Source of the DNA: an uncultured Hyphomicrobiales bacterium | GTDB taxonomy: Bacteria > Pseudomonadota > Alphaproteobacteria > Rhizobiales > Xanthobacteraceae | Reading direction: 5' to 3' | NCBI GenBank assembly: GCA_903878085.1 | Contig: CAIRGJ010000062.1 | Location: 124,001-188,000 of the forward strand | Length of the DNA stretch: 64,000 nt | Shown: positions 24,668 through 33,253 of the stretch, one piece after another | How positions within the stretch are numbered: the first letter of the stretch is position 1 | How the letters are laid out: each line of letters begins with the position of its first letter | Made by a program: the position numbers and the translations under genes | Notes under the pieces: model-generated | The model's database searches: none | Told to the model about the DNA's origin: nothing | Seen by the model: only the letters and a program-made list of their open reading frames with translations

Positions 24668-25485
24668 CAGAGCCGGCTGGAAACGACGTCCACGTCCGGC
24701 TGACCGGCGTTACCCGTGCATTCGAACTGTCGTCCGGCGCAAAGCTGCATGCGCTCGGCCCCATCGACCTCGACATCAGACGCGGCGAATTCTTCGGCGT
24801 GGTCGGCCCGTCAGGCTGCGGCAAATCCACACTGCTCGACATCTTGGCCGGGCTGTCGTCGCCGACCCAAGGCACCGTGCTGTTCGAGGGCAAACCGATC
24901 AACGGCGTGCCCGATGGCGTCGGCGTCGTGTTCCAGGAGGACGCCTCGTTCTCTTGGCTGAGCGTGCATGACAACGTCGCCTTCGGGCTGCGCCGCAACG
25001 GCGTCGACGCTGCCGAAGTGAGCCGCCGCGTCGATTATGCCATCGGCTTCATGGGCTTGCGCGATTTCGCCAATGCCTATCCCGCACAGCTGTCCGGCGG
25101 CATGCGCCAGCGGGTCTGCATTGCGCGCACGCTGGTGCTGCAGCCGAGGCTGATCCTGCTCGACGAACCCTTCGGCGCCCTCGACCAGCAGACCCGCCTG
25201 CTGATGGGCGAGGAGTTGTTGCGGCTGTGGCGCGAGACCGGCGCAACGGTGATGCTGATCACGCATGCGCTCGATGAAGCCGCGATGCTGTCCGACCGCG
25301 TCGGTGTCATGTCGGCCCGGCCGGGCAAGTTCATCGATTTCATCAATACCGAATGGCCGCGCGAGCGCGACAGCCGCATCGTCTCCGATCCACGCTTTGG
25401 CGCCATTACGTCGCGGCTGTGGGACAAGTTGCGCGTCGAGTCGCTCAAGTCCATGGGCACGGCGAGCCCGGGAGCGTCGGCGTGA
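24664..25485 (+). CDS. ABC transporter ATP-binding protein
   Basis: 273 residues from a GTG overlapping the previous stop (GTGA). Walker A GPSGCGKST, signature LSGGMRQR, Walker B LILLDEPFGALD and the H-loop LITHA are intact. The frame is open upstream into the binding-protein gene, but the overlap start is the natural one. Energises the importer formed by the two following permeases. Confidence 0.92.
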   Translation: MTEPAGNDVHVRLTGVTRAFELSSGAKLHALGPIDLDIRRGEFFGVVGPSGCGKSTLLDILAGLSSPTQGTVLFEGKPINGVPDGVGVVFQEDASFSWLSVHDNVAFGLRRNGVDAAEVSRRVDYAIGFMGLRDFANAYPAQLSGGMRQRVCIARTLVLQPRLILLDEPFGALDQQTRLLMGEELLRLWRETGATVMLITHALDEAAMLSDRVGVMSARPGKFIDFINTEWPRERDSRIVSDPRFGAITSRLWDKLRVESLKSMGTASPGASA

Positions 25486-26246
25486 ACCGCCGGATTCTGA
25501 GTCGCGAAGGCTGGATCCGGCTTGCGGTCATTGTTGCGTCCACGGCGGCGTTCGAGGCGCTCTGCCGCGCCGGGTTTATTCCGCGGACCGCAGTGTTGCC
25601 ACCGTCCGAGATGGCGACGAGCCTTTGGCATATTCTACGGACCGGCGAATACAACAAAGACATCCTGTCGACCTTGCAGAATGTCGTGGCATCGGCGGCG
25701 CTTTCGGTCACGTTCGGCTTTGCGTTCGGCGTCGTACTGCATGCGCTGCCGCGCCTGCGCGCCACCGTCGAGCCGCTGCTGGCAAGCTATTACGCCATTC
25801 CCACTTTCATGTTCTATCCGGTGTTTATCGTCGTGTTTGGCGTCAGTTCGCGCGCTATCATCGCCATCGCCGTGCTGCTGTCGATTGTGGCGATGATCGC
25901 GAGCACGCTCACCGGCCTCGACCGCATCCCCCGCGTGTTGCGCAAAACAGCGCTGATTTACCGCATGAGCACGCCGAAGCGGGCTGTGCTGATCGATTTT
26001 CCGGCCGCCGCGCCGCATCTGTTCACGGGCATCAAGCTCGCCTTCGCCTATGCGTTCATCGGCGTCATTGCATCGGAGTTCATTCTGTCCGGGCAAGGTA
26101 TCGGTTACGCCATCGCTTACGCCTATAACAATTTCGACAATCGCAACATGTACGGCCTGATGCTGCTGGTGATCCTGCTCGCGACCGCGGCCAATACCGC
26201 GCTCGACACCATCGATCGCCGTCTGCAAAACCGGTCACGGCGGTGA
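25482..26246 (+). CDS. ABC transporter permease
   Basis: 254 residues from a GTG at 25482 that overlaps the ATPase stop and has GGGAGCG upstream. Multiple hydrophobic helices with the TauC-type core; the region LRKTALIYRMSTPKRAVLIDFP is the coupling loop, diverged from the usual AARxxGAS. Forms a heteromeric channel with the next gene (inference). Confidence 0.88.
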   Translation: MNRRILSREGWIRLAVIVASTAAFEALCRAGFIPRTAVLPPSEMATSLWHILRTGEYNKDILSTLQNVVASAALSVTFGFAFGVVLHALPRLRATVEPLLASYYAIPTFMFYPVFIVVFGVSSRAIIAIAVLLSIVAMIASTLTGLDRIPRVLRKTALIYRMSTPKRAVLIDFPAAAPHLFTGIKLAFAYAFIGVIASEFILSGQGIGYAIAYAYNNFDNRNMYGLMLLVILLATAANTALDTIDRRLQNRSRR

Positions 26247-26250
26247 TGCG

Positions 26251-26979
26251 ATGAAGCGCACAGGCGACTCCCTTCTGTTGATTCTCGGCATCCTCGTGCT
26301 CTGGCAGGTGCTATACTGGCTCGCAGGCGATATCGCGCTCACCTCGCCCACCGGCACCGCTGAGCATTTGTGGAAATTGCTGGGCACCGCGCGCTTCTGG
26401 GGACACGCGGCGGAGACGGCACGCGCCTTCGCCTTCGCGGTCGCGATCTCGCTTGTCGGTGGCGTCGCGCTCGGCGTGCTGCTCGGGCTCAACCGGACAT
26501 CCGGTGTGGTCTCGGAGCCGATCCTGATCGCGCTCTATTCATTGCCGAAGGTCACGCTCTATCCGCTTGTGCTGCTCTGCTTCGGGTTGGGTATGTCGGC
26601 GAAAGTGGCCTTCGGCGCCATGCACGGGTTGATTCCGGTGACGATTTTCACGATGAAGGCGATCATGCAGATCAAGCCCGTCTTCTGGCGCACGGCGCAC
26701 GTGATGCGGCTCACGCCGCGGCAGATGGCGTTCACGATTGCCCTGCCTGCGGTGCTGCCGGAGGTGATAGTGGGCGCGCGGCTCGGCTTTTCGCTGACGC
26801 TGCTCGGCGTCCTGATTGGCGAGATGTTCGCCTCGCAACGCGGCCTTGGATTCATGATCATGAGTGCGATGGGGCTCGGCGACATGGCCACTATCATGGC
26901 GGTGGCGGTGTTCCTCTCTGTATTCGCGATCGCTGCCAATGCCTTGTTGATGTGGCTCGATCGCGCCATTCCGCGTTAG
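26251..26979 (+). CDS. ABC transporter permease
   Basis: 242 residues, starting 4 bp after the previous stop. The hydrophobic profile and the segment WRTAHVMRLTPRQMAFTIALP mark it as a BPD_transp_1 permease whose coupling loop is again diverged, like its partner. Last gene of the importer operon. Confidence 0.88.
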   Translation: MKRTGDSLLLILGILVLWQVLYWLAGDIALTSPTGTAEHLWKLLGTARFWGHAAETARAFAFAVAISLVGGVALGVLLGLNRTSGVVSEPILIALYSLPKVTLYPLVLLCFGLGMSAKVAFGAMHGLIPVTIFTMKAIMQIKPVFWRTAHVMRLTPRQMAFTIALPAVLPEVIVGARLGFSLTLLGVLIGEMFASQRGLGFMIMSAMGLGDMATIMAVAVFLSVFAIAANALLMWLDRAIPR

Positions 26980-27076
26980 CAATCATATGTGTACAAACAA
27001 TCTTGCCTTACCGTATCAGGTCGCTATCATTCCCTGATCGGGGCAGGCTCTGGCCGGAAAGTGCCGAGGTATCCGT

Positions 27077-27910
27077 ATGTTGGACCTTTTTACCGTCAAT
27101 CGACTGATCGACCTCTGGCTTGCCGAGGACATAGGTCATGGCGATCTCACGGTGCTCTCAATGATCGAGGCGGATGCGCGTGCCACGTTTCATATGAATG
27201 CGCGCCAAGACTTGTCGCTCGCCGGCATCCACGTTGCCGCCGCCTGCTTCCGCCGCTACGACCCGGACGTCAAAGTCGAGGTGACCGCCACCGACGGCGA
27301 CCGCTGCAAGCCGAAGACCGTGCTGCTGAAAGTGTCCGGCTCCGCGCGCAGCCTGCTGACGGTCGAGCGGACAGCCCTCAATATTGCGCAGCATCTTTCC
27401 GGCATCGCGACTGAAACTGCGCGCTGGATGGACGAGATCAAAGGCACCAAGGCGCAGCTGATCGACACGCGCAAAACCACCCCCGGGCTGCGCATGCTGG
27501 AGAAGCACGCCGTCGTCTGTGGCGGCGGCGCCAATCACCGGCTCGGCCTCGATGGCGGCGTCATGATCAAGGACAATCATATCGCCGTCGCCGGCAGCAT
27601 CACCAAAGCGGTCGAGCGCGCGCGGTCGCGCGTACCCGGTCTGATCAAGATCGAAGTCGAATGCGATCGGCTCGATCAGGTTCGCGAAGCGGTCGCCGCC
27701 AAGGCCGATATCATCATGCTCGATAATATGAAGCTCGATGACATGCGCGAGGCGGTAAAATTTGTCGGCGGCAAAATCCCGCTTGAGGCATCCGGCGGCG
27801 TTCGCTTCGACACCGTGCGGCCGATCGCAGAAACCGGCGTCGACTATATTTCCACCAGCAAGACAATTCAGGCCGCGCCCGCGGTCGATATTGGTCTCGA
27901 CGACGCGTAG
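27077..27910 (+). CDS. nadC: Nicotinate-nucleotide pyrophosphorylase (carboxylating)
   Basis: 277 residues, normal length. Quinolinate phosphoribosyltransferase motifs are clear: AEDIGHGDLT near the N-terminus, ERTALNIAQHLSGIAT, DTRKTTPGLR, KHAVVCGGGANHRLGL and MIKDNHI. It converts quinolinate and PRPP to nicotinate mononucleotide in NAD synthesis. nadA and nadB are not adjacent. A second copy may exist elsewhere, since it sits next to an accessory transporter; a role in recycling quinolinate-like compounds taken up by that importer is possible but unproven. Confidence 0.92.
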   Translation: MLDLFTVNRLIDLWLAEDIGHGDLTVLSMIEADARATFHMNARQDLSLAGIHVAAACFRRYDPDVKVEVTATDGDRCKPKTVLLKVSGSARSLLTVERTALNIAQHLSGIATETARWMDEIKGTKAQLIDTRKTTPGLRMLEKHAVVCGGGANHRLGLDGGVMIKDNHIAVAGSITKAVERARSRVPGLIKIEVECDRLDQVREAVAAKADIIMLDNMKLDDMREAVKFVGGKIPLEASGGVRFDTVRPIAETGVDYISTSKTIQAAPAVDIGLDDA

Positions 27911-27964
27911 TGCCGGGCCGCGCATCGGTCCCCGTCACGCTGACGAATTGCGGGAATACGTAGA

Positions 27965-28567
27965 ATGAGCACGATCAGGAAAATCTGCGTCTATTGCGGT
28001 TCCGGCCCCGGTTCTGACCCTGCTTTCGTGGATACCGCGCGAAAGCTTGGAAAGGCCATGGCCGAACGGCGCATCGGTCTGGTCTACGGCGGCGGTTCGG
28101 TCGGATTGATGGGAGAGATCGGCAATGCGGTACTCGATCATGGCGGTGAGGTTACCGGCGTCATCCCCACGTTTTTGATGAACCGTGAGCGCGCAGCTTC
28201 GCGGGGTGAGGTCGTCATCACGCGCAATATGCACGAGCGCAAACAACAAATGTTCGAGCGGGCCGATGCCTTCGTCGCGTTGCCAGGCGGCATCGGGACG
28301 CTGGAGGAGGTCGTCGAGCAGATAACCTGGAAGCAGCTCGGCCACCATAATAAGCCGATCCTACTCGCTAACATTGGGGGCTTCTGGGACCCGCTGTGCG
28401 CGCTGCTCGATCACATGAACAAGCTCGCGTTCATCCGCCCAGGTCTTGATGTGACCTATCTCGTGACCGATCGCGCCGACGACATCTTGCCGAGTTTATT
28501 GGAAGCAGCGCGCACGATCCCCATTGTCGGTGCGGCACTGAAGCCCTCAAATCTTGAGAAAATGTAA
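27965..28567 (+). CDS. LOG family / TIGR00730 Rossmann-fold protein
   Basis: 200 residues. Diagnostic motifs YGGGSVGLMGEI and PGGIGTLEE identify the LOG family, whose members hydrolyse nucleoside 5'-monophosphates (cytokinin-type in plants) to free base and ribose phosphate. In bacteria many have a broad AMP-hydrolysing or unknown role. 54 bp after nadC in the same direction; both act on nucleotide-ribose bonds. Confidence 0.9.
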   Translation: MSTIRKICVYCGSGPGSDPAFVDTARKLGKAMAERRIGLVYGGGSVGLMGEIGNAVLDHGGEVTGVIPTFLMNRERAASRGEVVITRNMHERKQQMFERADAFVALPGGIGTLEEVVEQITWKQLGHHNKPILLANIGGFWDPLCALLDHMNKLAFIRPGLDVTYLVTDRADDILPSLLEAARTIPIVGAALKPSNLEKM

Positions 28568-28946
28568 GCGGGCCGGGCCAGTCTTCTAAATTGAAAAACC
28601 ATGCGTTTAGTCGCGTAAAAAATGGTTCGGACACTCTATTTGAACCTGTAATTTTAGATCGAGTGCCGATGTTGGTATTGCAATTCGCATAGTGGCAGAT
28701 TACGGAACATTGTCGGCATCGCTGATCACCTATTGGCTGTGTCTTCATCAATTGAGCTTGTTCCGCTGCGGCTGGTCAATGTCGGCATTAGAGCGGCGGG
28801 TTCAATGGATCGCTGCATTGCCGCGAAATGACGCGATGTGCCAATCACGAGCGATGCACCTCAGCAAACGAATTGTCTGGCGGCTGCGTGGGGCCTTAGC
28901 CGCCTCTATATTCGGCGGTCGAATTATGGGCCGTGTCGGATCACCG
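28568..28946. other. Intergenic, no gene seen
   Basis: The LOG gene ends here and a minus-strand Bug gene ends at its right edge, so it is the convergent 3' region of both. Open frames crossing it lack family similarity and Shine-Dalgarno sequences. I see no strong terminator. Confidence 0.5.
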
Positions 28947-29927
28947 TCACTTGTCGGAAATCCTTTGCACCACCGGGAGCCATGTCTGCTGCTCCTTGGC
29001 GACGAAGGCGAGCACTTCCTCGGGCGTCATCGAGCGAGAATAGGCGCCGATGGTTGCCAATCGCGTCTTGAAATTCGGATCGCTGACCGCCTTGCTCAAG
29101 TCTACGCTGACCTTGCCGATTATCGGCGCGGGCGTGCCGACTGGCGCCAACAGGACTTGCCAACCGGTCGCGGTAAAGCCTGGGATCGTCTCCGCCGCTG
29201 TCGGCACGTTGGGAAACTCCGGCAGGCGTTCAACTGAAGCCACCGCCATCAGGTTGACCTGTCCTGCTTTGACCGCGCCCACGATCGCCGAATAGTTCTC
29301 GATGATCAGAGATACGCGGCCGGAGGCAACGTCGCCGATCGCGGTTGCCATGCTATGCGTATACGGAATCGTGACCAGCTTAATATCAGCCCGTGCCTGC
29401 AGCAACTCGCTGGTAAAGTGCGTGAGTCTGCCGATGCCTGACACCGCGACGGAAAGCTTGCCCGGCTCTTTTTTCGCAAGCTCTATGTATTGAGCCAATG
29501 TTTTGACGCCGAGGGCGGGGTTCACGGTGATAAACATCGGCTGCTCGGCTGTGAATCCGATCGGCAAGAAATCGCGTGGCAACTTCACCGGTAGATTTGG
29601 CGCGACGGTCGGCAATGCTGCAAAGGTCGACAGCGACGGCATGAACAGCGTGTAGCCGTCGGGTGCAGCATCGGATGCGGCGCGTGCGGCGATGCTGCCG
29701 TTCGCTCCCGGACGATTGAGCACGATGACCTGCCGCCCCCATATCTTGCCCAGACCCTCGGCAACGAAGCGCGTGGTGACATCAGGCGCGGCGCCGGCCG
29801 CTGCGTCCGATATGATCGTCACCGGCTTGTTCGGGTAGTCGCTGGCTTGCGCATAGGCGGCGGAGCTTGCCGACAGCGTCAGCAAAAAGGATATGACAAT
29901 ACTGAACCCAGACTGACGTCGCTTCAT
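28947..29927 (-). CDS. Bug/TctC-family solute-binding protein
   Basis: 326 residues. The start at 29927 (GGGTGG upstream) gives the signal peptide MKRRQSGFSIVISFLLTLSA with cleavage near AYAQA; an upstream in-frame ATG at 29960 is less likely. The mature part begins YPNKPVTIISDAAAGAAPDVTTR. The usual PYPAGG is replaced by DAAAGA, so ligand-pocket chemistry may differ from the two other Bug proteins. It stands alone between non-coding stretches. Confidence 0.9.
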   Translation of the reverse strand: MKRRQSGFSIVISFLLTLSASSAAYAQASDYPNKPVTIISDAAAGAAPDVTTRFVAEGLGKIWGRQVIVLNRPGANGSIAARAASDAAPDGYTLFMPSLSTFAALPTVAPNLPVKLPRDFLPIGFTAEQPMFITVNPALGVKTLAQYIELAKKEPGKLSVAVSGIGRLTHFTSELLQARADIKLVTIPYTHSMATAIGDVASGRVSLIIENYSAIVGAVKAGQVNLMAVASVERLPEFPNVPTAAETIPGFTATGWQVLLAPVGTPAPIIGKVSVDLSKAVSDPNFKTRLATIGAYSRSMTPEEVLAFVAKEQQTWLPVVQRISDK

Positions 29928-30411
29928 TTTCCACCCTACCGACCGGCCAGTCCGCTGCACGCGGCCAGCCAGTTCATGTTTTCAGTTGTATTAATTAGTT
30001 ACCGTTGTGACTTTGCTCACGATACTCGACCGCTTCGTGAACGCAAAGCCGTCGAAGAGCGTAACCCAATCAAAAGACATGTCCGAGATAGGTCAATGGC
30101 GGAAGCGATGGCCTTTGACGTTGATGTCCGCTCTAGCCTGCGAAAGCGGACGTTGTGCAGCACATCTTCACCGCCTCTTGGCTGCGCATTTATGCGTCCA
30201 TGCCCTCGTTTTTCGTCATTGTTGCATTCTCTCTCGGCTCCATCCTTCGAGACGGCGCGGAGCCCGTCATCGGTCTGCGCTTCGCGCGGACCTGTTGGCG
30301 CCTCTTCAAGATGAGGGCGGAGAGGCCCTTGACGTAAATCCTATTATGGACTATATTCCACACGCTTGGTTCAACGAGGGGCGTCTTCTAGGGACGTCTT
30401 GAAGATGGAGC
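29928..30411. other. Intergenic, fragments of interspersed repeats
   Basis: No credible gene. The part around 30238-30325 (CCATCCTTCGAGACGGCGCG ... TTCAAGATGAGGGCGG) looks like one of the imperfect inverted repeats common between genes in this bacterial group. Short open frames are in repeat-like sequence. Confidence 0.45.
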
Positions 30412-30790
30412 CAGGTGCGGCGCCTGCGGGCGGGGTTCGTAACCCCGAACTCGGGAGGCCTCGGGTCACCGTCCGTCCCCACTACGGGGGACTGCCTTCG
30501 ATGGCTGGACGCGGTGCAGATGAAGGCGGACGAAAGTCTGCCGGATCGGGGGGCCACGAGGCCTCCGTCGGCACCCGGAAGCACGGTCCCGGGGACAGAA
30601 AAGCCGCAAATAAGCCCGGACGGCTTAAAGCTGTCTGGGTGGCGCGCCGGGAGGCGCCGCGCACCCGCTTGGTGCGCGCACATAAGAAATGGTTGCGCCG
30701 CTTGGCGCGCCACTCCCCTCGCTTTGCCGAGGGGACGGAAGGGAAGACGGCGTACCCGGCGCCGTTCAAAAAATGCGGGCGATGACGCAT
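30412..30790 (+). other. GC-rich block of consecutive hairpins, candidate structured RNA or repeat
   Basis: A run of strong stem-loops: 30432-30446 (GGGGTT/AACCCC), 30475-30492 (GTCCCC/GGGGAC), and 30525-30542 (GGCGGAC/GTCTGCC capped by a GAAA tetraloop). Further ones are 30659-30677 (GCGCACC/GGTGCGC) and 30715-30734 (CCCCTCG/CGAGGGG). Several frames are open on both strands, as expected from GC-rich non-coding sequence, and none encodes a recognisable protein. The GNRA-type loop argues for an RNA read in the plus direction. I have an impression of similar blocks in related genomes but cannot verify it. Confidence 0.45.
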
Positions 30791-30824
30791 GGCCTGATGC
30801 GAGCGCGCCACACCCACAACTGTC

Positions 30825-30849
30825 ATGCCCGGGCTTGACCCGGGCATCC
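30825..30849. repeat. Palindromic intergenic repeat
   Basis: ATGCCCGGG and CCCGGGCAT arms around a short loop form a 9-bp stem, within TGTCATGCCCGGGCTTGACC. This is a REP-like interspersed palindrome of the sort seen between genes in Bradyrhizobium relatives. Confidence 0.6.
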
Positions 30850-30910
30850 ATGACTTAGTGCAGTCATAGGCGCTCTTACTTAAGTCTGTTTTTGTCGAAC
30901 GATCTCATGG

Positions 30911-30971
30911 ATTGCCGGGTCATAGGCGAGCGAAGCGACGCCGTCCTTCGGACGGCTATGCCCGGCAATGA
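30911..30971. repeat. Second palindromic repeat with internal hairpin
   Basis: ATTGCCGGGT at the left and the inverted ATGCCCGGCAAT at the right enclose a smaller GCCGTCC/GGACGGC hairpin. It is another interspersed palindrome type adjacent to the first, giving a composite repeat. Confidence 0.55.
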
Positions 30972-30993
30972 CGGAGGAGAGAGCGGGGGAGGG

Positions 30994-31029
30994 ATCAAAA
31001 CAAAAATGGCCGGGACATTGCCCGGCCAT
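30994..31029 (-). terminator. Intrinsic terminator of gcrA
   Basis: Arms 31006-31014 and 31021-31029 form a perfect 9-bp stem (ATGGCCGGG/CCCGGCCAT) with a 6-nt loop. On the minus strand it is followed by TTTTTGTTTTG. It lies 25 bp after the gcrA stop: a textbook Rho-independent terminator. Confidence 0.88.
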
Positions 31030-31053
31030 CACAACTCAACGCCTGCCTAACGC

Positions 31054-31545
31054 TCAGCTGCGATACGGCGGCCGCTTGTCGCGCCGGCGGTCTGAAGCCG
31101 GCTGGAAGGCGACGCGCGAGTGGAAGGTGCAATAGGGCTTGTCGTCGGCGGACTCGCCGCCGCAGAAGAAGAATTCGGTGCTGCCCGGATCGCCGACCGG
31201 CCAATGGCAGGTCTTCTCGGTCAACTGCAGCAAAGTCTTGCGCTGCTCGATCGGAATTTCGATCAGTTCCGGTTCCGGCTCTTCCTGATAGTCGTAGGCC
31301 AGCGCGGTGTTGCCCCGCATCTGCGGACGCTGCACCCGCATCATTTGGCCCGAAGAGCGCGCCTTGCGCGGCCGCGGCGTCGACGAGGACGGGCTCTTGG
31401 CCCGGCCGGATAGCCCTAAGCGGTGCACCTTGCCGATCACGGCATTGCGGGTGATGCCGCCCAATTCGGCCGCGATCTGGCTGGCGGACAGGCCATCCGC
31501 CCATAACTTCTTCAGAAGTTCGACCCGCTCGTCAGTCCAGCCCAT
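31054..31545 (-). CDS. gcrA: GcrA cell cycle regulator
   Basis: 163 residues from the ATG at 31545 (GGAG 6 nt upstream; a longer frame to 31566 is less likely). The N-terminal domain MGWTDERVELLKKLWADGLS followed by GGITRNAVIGKVHRLGLSGR is the GcrA DNA-binding helix set. The C-terminal part with CHWPVGDP and FFFCGGE...YCTFHSRVA is the conserved sigma-factor-interacting region. GcrA works with sigma70 at promoters carrying CcrM-methylated GANTC sites to time cell-cycle genes. Its own upstream gap has six GANTC sites. Confidence 0.95.
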   Translation of the reverse strand: MGWTDERVELLKKLWADGLSASQIAAELGGITRNAVIGKVHRLGLSGRAKSPSSSTPRPRKARSSGQMMRVQRPQMRGNTALAYDYQEEPEPELIEIPIEQRKTLLQLTEKTCHWPVGDPGSTEFFFCGGESADDKPYCTFHSRVAFQPASDRRRDKRPPYRS

Positions 31546-31577
31546 CGATTTCTCCTCGCCCTTCAAGGCCTTAGTCG

Positions 31578-31800
31578 GAATCTATCCCCGATCGCTGGGC
31601 GCGGATGACCCGCGCCTGAACGCACCATTTCAGGGATGAACCAGGATTCAGCGGCAACACGCACGACATGTCGTAGTGCCTGATAGAAACACTACGCTAT
31701 GGGTTGACTCGCTCGCAAGCATTTGCAAGCGCCAAAAACCCATCTACCAACAGCTTTCTCCAATAGAATCGGCACTTGCGGCATAATTGAGTCGCGATTC
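31578..31800. promoter_or_regulatory. Cluster of six GANTC (CcrM methylation) sites
   Basis: GANTC occurs at 31578, 31645, 31706, 31766, 31789 and 31796, i.e. six in 223 bp just upstream of gcrA. Random expectation at this GC content is about one. In Caulobacter-type cell-cycle control, methylation of such sites by CcrM modulates GcrA-dependent promoters, so autoregulation of gcrA is plausible. Confidence 0.6.
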
Positions 31801-31817
31801 GCTGGAACTCGGCCGTG

Positions 31818-31845
31818 TTGACAGGCTACGGGCCGGTTCTAGAAT
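31818..31845 (+). promoter_or_regulatory. Sigma70-like promoter
   Basis: TTGACA (31818-31823), 16-nt spacer, TAGAAT (31840-31845): a strong match to the housekeeping consensus, unusually good for this GC-rich DNA. It points toward argD, but a 12-bp hairpin begins 4 nt after the -10 element, so the product could be a short RNA or an attenuated leader. Confidence 0.55.
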
Positions 31846-31848
31846 GCC

Positions 31849-31878
31849 AAATGTGCCGCCCGGCGAGGCGGCACATTT
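31849..31878 (+). terminator. Perfect 12-bp hairpin just after the promoter
   Basis: AAATGTGCCGCC and GGCGGCACATTT pair perfectly around CGGCGA. The 3' arm ends in TTT and is followed by CATTTC, so it could terminate or protect a transcript end. Its nearness to the -10 element is odd; see findings. Confidence 0.5.
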
Positions 31879-31888
31879 CATTTCGGAC

Positions 31889-31933
31889 GCATGTTCTCGA
31901 AAAGTGGGTACCGGTTTTCGGGAAAGATCATGC
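31889..31933. repeat. Interspersed inverted repeat upstream of argD
   Basis: GCATGTTCTCGAAAA and TTTTCGGGAAAGATCATGC are imperfect inverted arms around GTGGGTACCGG. A degenerate second copy of the pattern continues to about 32014 (GATCCCGAAACCG ... ATTTTCGGATAACATCATGC). It resembles a known type of rhizobial intergenic repeat (from memory). Confidence 0.55.
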
Positions 31934-32044
31934 GTGTATTGGTCAAATGATCCCGAAACCGTGTCATCGGCCCTATTCCGGGGCCGGATAACGATTTTCG
32001 GATAACATCATGCGTCCGTGATGTTTCGATGGAAGAACAAGGCC

Positions 32045-33253
32045 GTGAACTCGCATCTATTGCCGACATACGCACGCGTTGACCTCGCTTTCGAGCGGGG
32101 CGAGGGCGTTTGGCTGACGACGGCGGCGGGCGAGCGCTATCTCGATTTCACCTCGGGCGTCGCCGTCAATGCGCTGGGTCATGCCCATCCGCATCTGGTC
32201 AAGGCATTGACCGAGCAGGCGCAAAAGCTCTGGCACGTGTCGAATTTGTACCGCATTCCCGAAGGCGAGAAGCTCGCCGACCGGCTGTGCGCCGCGACCT
32301 TTGCCGATACGGTGTTCTTCCAGAACTCCGGCGCCGAGGCGATCGAATGCGCGATCAAGATGGCGCGCAAATATCAGTCCGCCAGCGGCAAGCCCGAGCG
32401 CTATCGCATCGTCACCTTCGAAGGCGCGTTTCACGGCCGCACGCTCGCGGCGCTGGCCGCGACCGGCAACAAGAAATATCTCGACGGCTTCGGTCCGCCG
32501 ATGCCGGGCTTCGACCAGGTGCCGTTCAACGATCTCGACGCCGTCAAGAAGGCGATCGGTCCGGAGACCGCCGCCATTCTGATCGAGCCGGTGATGGGCG
32601 AGGGCGGCGTGCGCGTCGTGCCGCACAATTTCCTGCGGGCGCTGCGCAAGCTTTGCGACGACAACGGCCTGCTGCTGGTGTTCGACGAGATTCAGACCGG
32701 CGTCGGCCGCACCGGCGATCTGTTCGCCTATCAGCATACCGGCGTGACGCCCGACATCATGACCATCGCCAAAGCGCTTGGCGGCGGCTTTCCGGTCGGC
32801 GCGTGTCTCGCGACCACCGAAGCCTCCAAGGGCATGACGGCGGGCACGCACGGCTCGACCTTCGGCGGCAATCCGCTGGCGATGGCGGTGGGCAACGCGG
32901 TGATGGACATCGTCACGGCCGAGGGCTTCCTCGATGGCGTCAAACACAATTCGCTGCTGCTCAAGCAGAAGCTGGCGGAGCTCAAAGACCGCTACGCCTC
33001 GGTGATCGCCGAAGTGCGCGGCGAGGGCCTGCTGATCGGCCTACGCATGGTGCCGCCGGCATCGGAAATGGTCGACGAATTGCGCGCCGAAAAGATGATC
33101 ACGGTCGGCGCCGGCGACAACGTCGTGCGGCTGCTGCCGCCGCTGATCATCAGCGAGAGCGAAATCGCCGAAGCGGTGGCGCGCATCGACCGCGCCTGCG
33201 CGCGGCTGTCGCAGACCTACGCGCGCGCCGCCAAAGAAAAGGTGGCGTCATGA
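32045..33253 (+). CDS. argD: Acetylornithine aminotransferase
   Basis: 402 residues from the GTG at 32045 (AAGG upstream), which gives the family-typical N-terminus [21 protein letters not shown]; in-frame starts at 32018 and 32021 would add residues not usual for ArgD. Class-III aminotransferase features are [27 protein letters not shown], the PLP lysine in [13 protein letters not shown], and STFGGNPLA. It makes N-acetylornithine in arginine synthesis. Its stop overlaps argF (ATGA). Confidence 0.95.
   Translation: MNSHLLPTYARVDLAFERGEGVWLTTAAGERYLDFTSGVAVNALGHAHPHLVKALTEQAQKLWHVSNLYRIPEGEKLADRLCAATFADTVFFQNSGAEAIECAIKMARKYQSASGKPERYRIVTFEGAFHGRTLAALAATGNKKYLDGFGPPMPGFDQVPFNDLDAVKKAIGPETAAILIEPVMGEGGVRVVPHNFLRALRKLCDDNGLLLVFDEIQTGVGRTGDLFAYQHTGVTPDIMTIAKALGGGFPVGACLATTEASKGMTAGTHGSTFGGNPLAMAVGNAVMDIVTAEGFLDGVKHNSLLLKQKLAELKDRYASVIAEVRGEGLLIGLRMVPPASEMVDELRAEKMITVGAGDNVVRLLPPLIISESEIAEAVARIDRACARLSQTYARAAKEKVAS

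Noticed and set aside
28692..29237. 181-codon plus-strand open frame
   Set aside because: It overlaps the well-supported minus-strand Bug gene, has no start context and no recognisable protein.
30366..30858. Long open frames on both strands of the hairpin block
   Set aside because: Several overlapping frames are open at once, the predicted proteins are low-complexity Arg/Gly/Pro, and the DNA is dominated by hairpins.
30800..31000. CRISPR array
   Set aside because: Repeats here are palindromic pairs of different type, without regular spacers.
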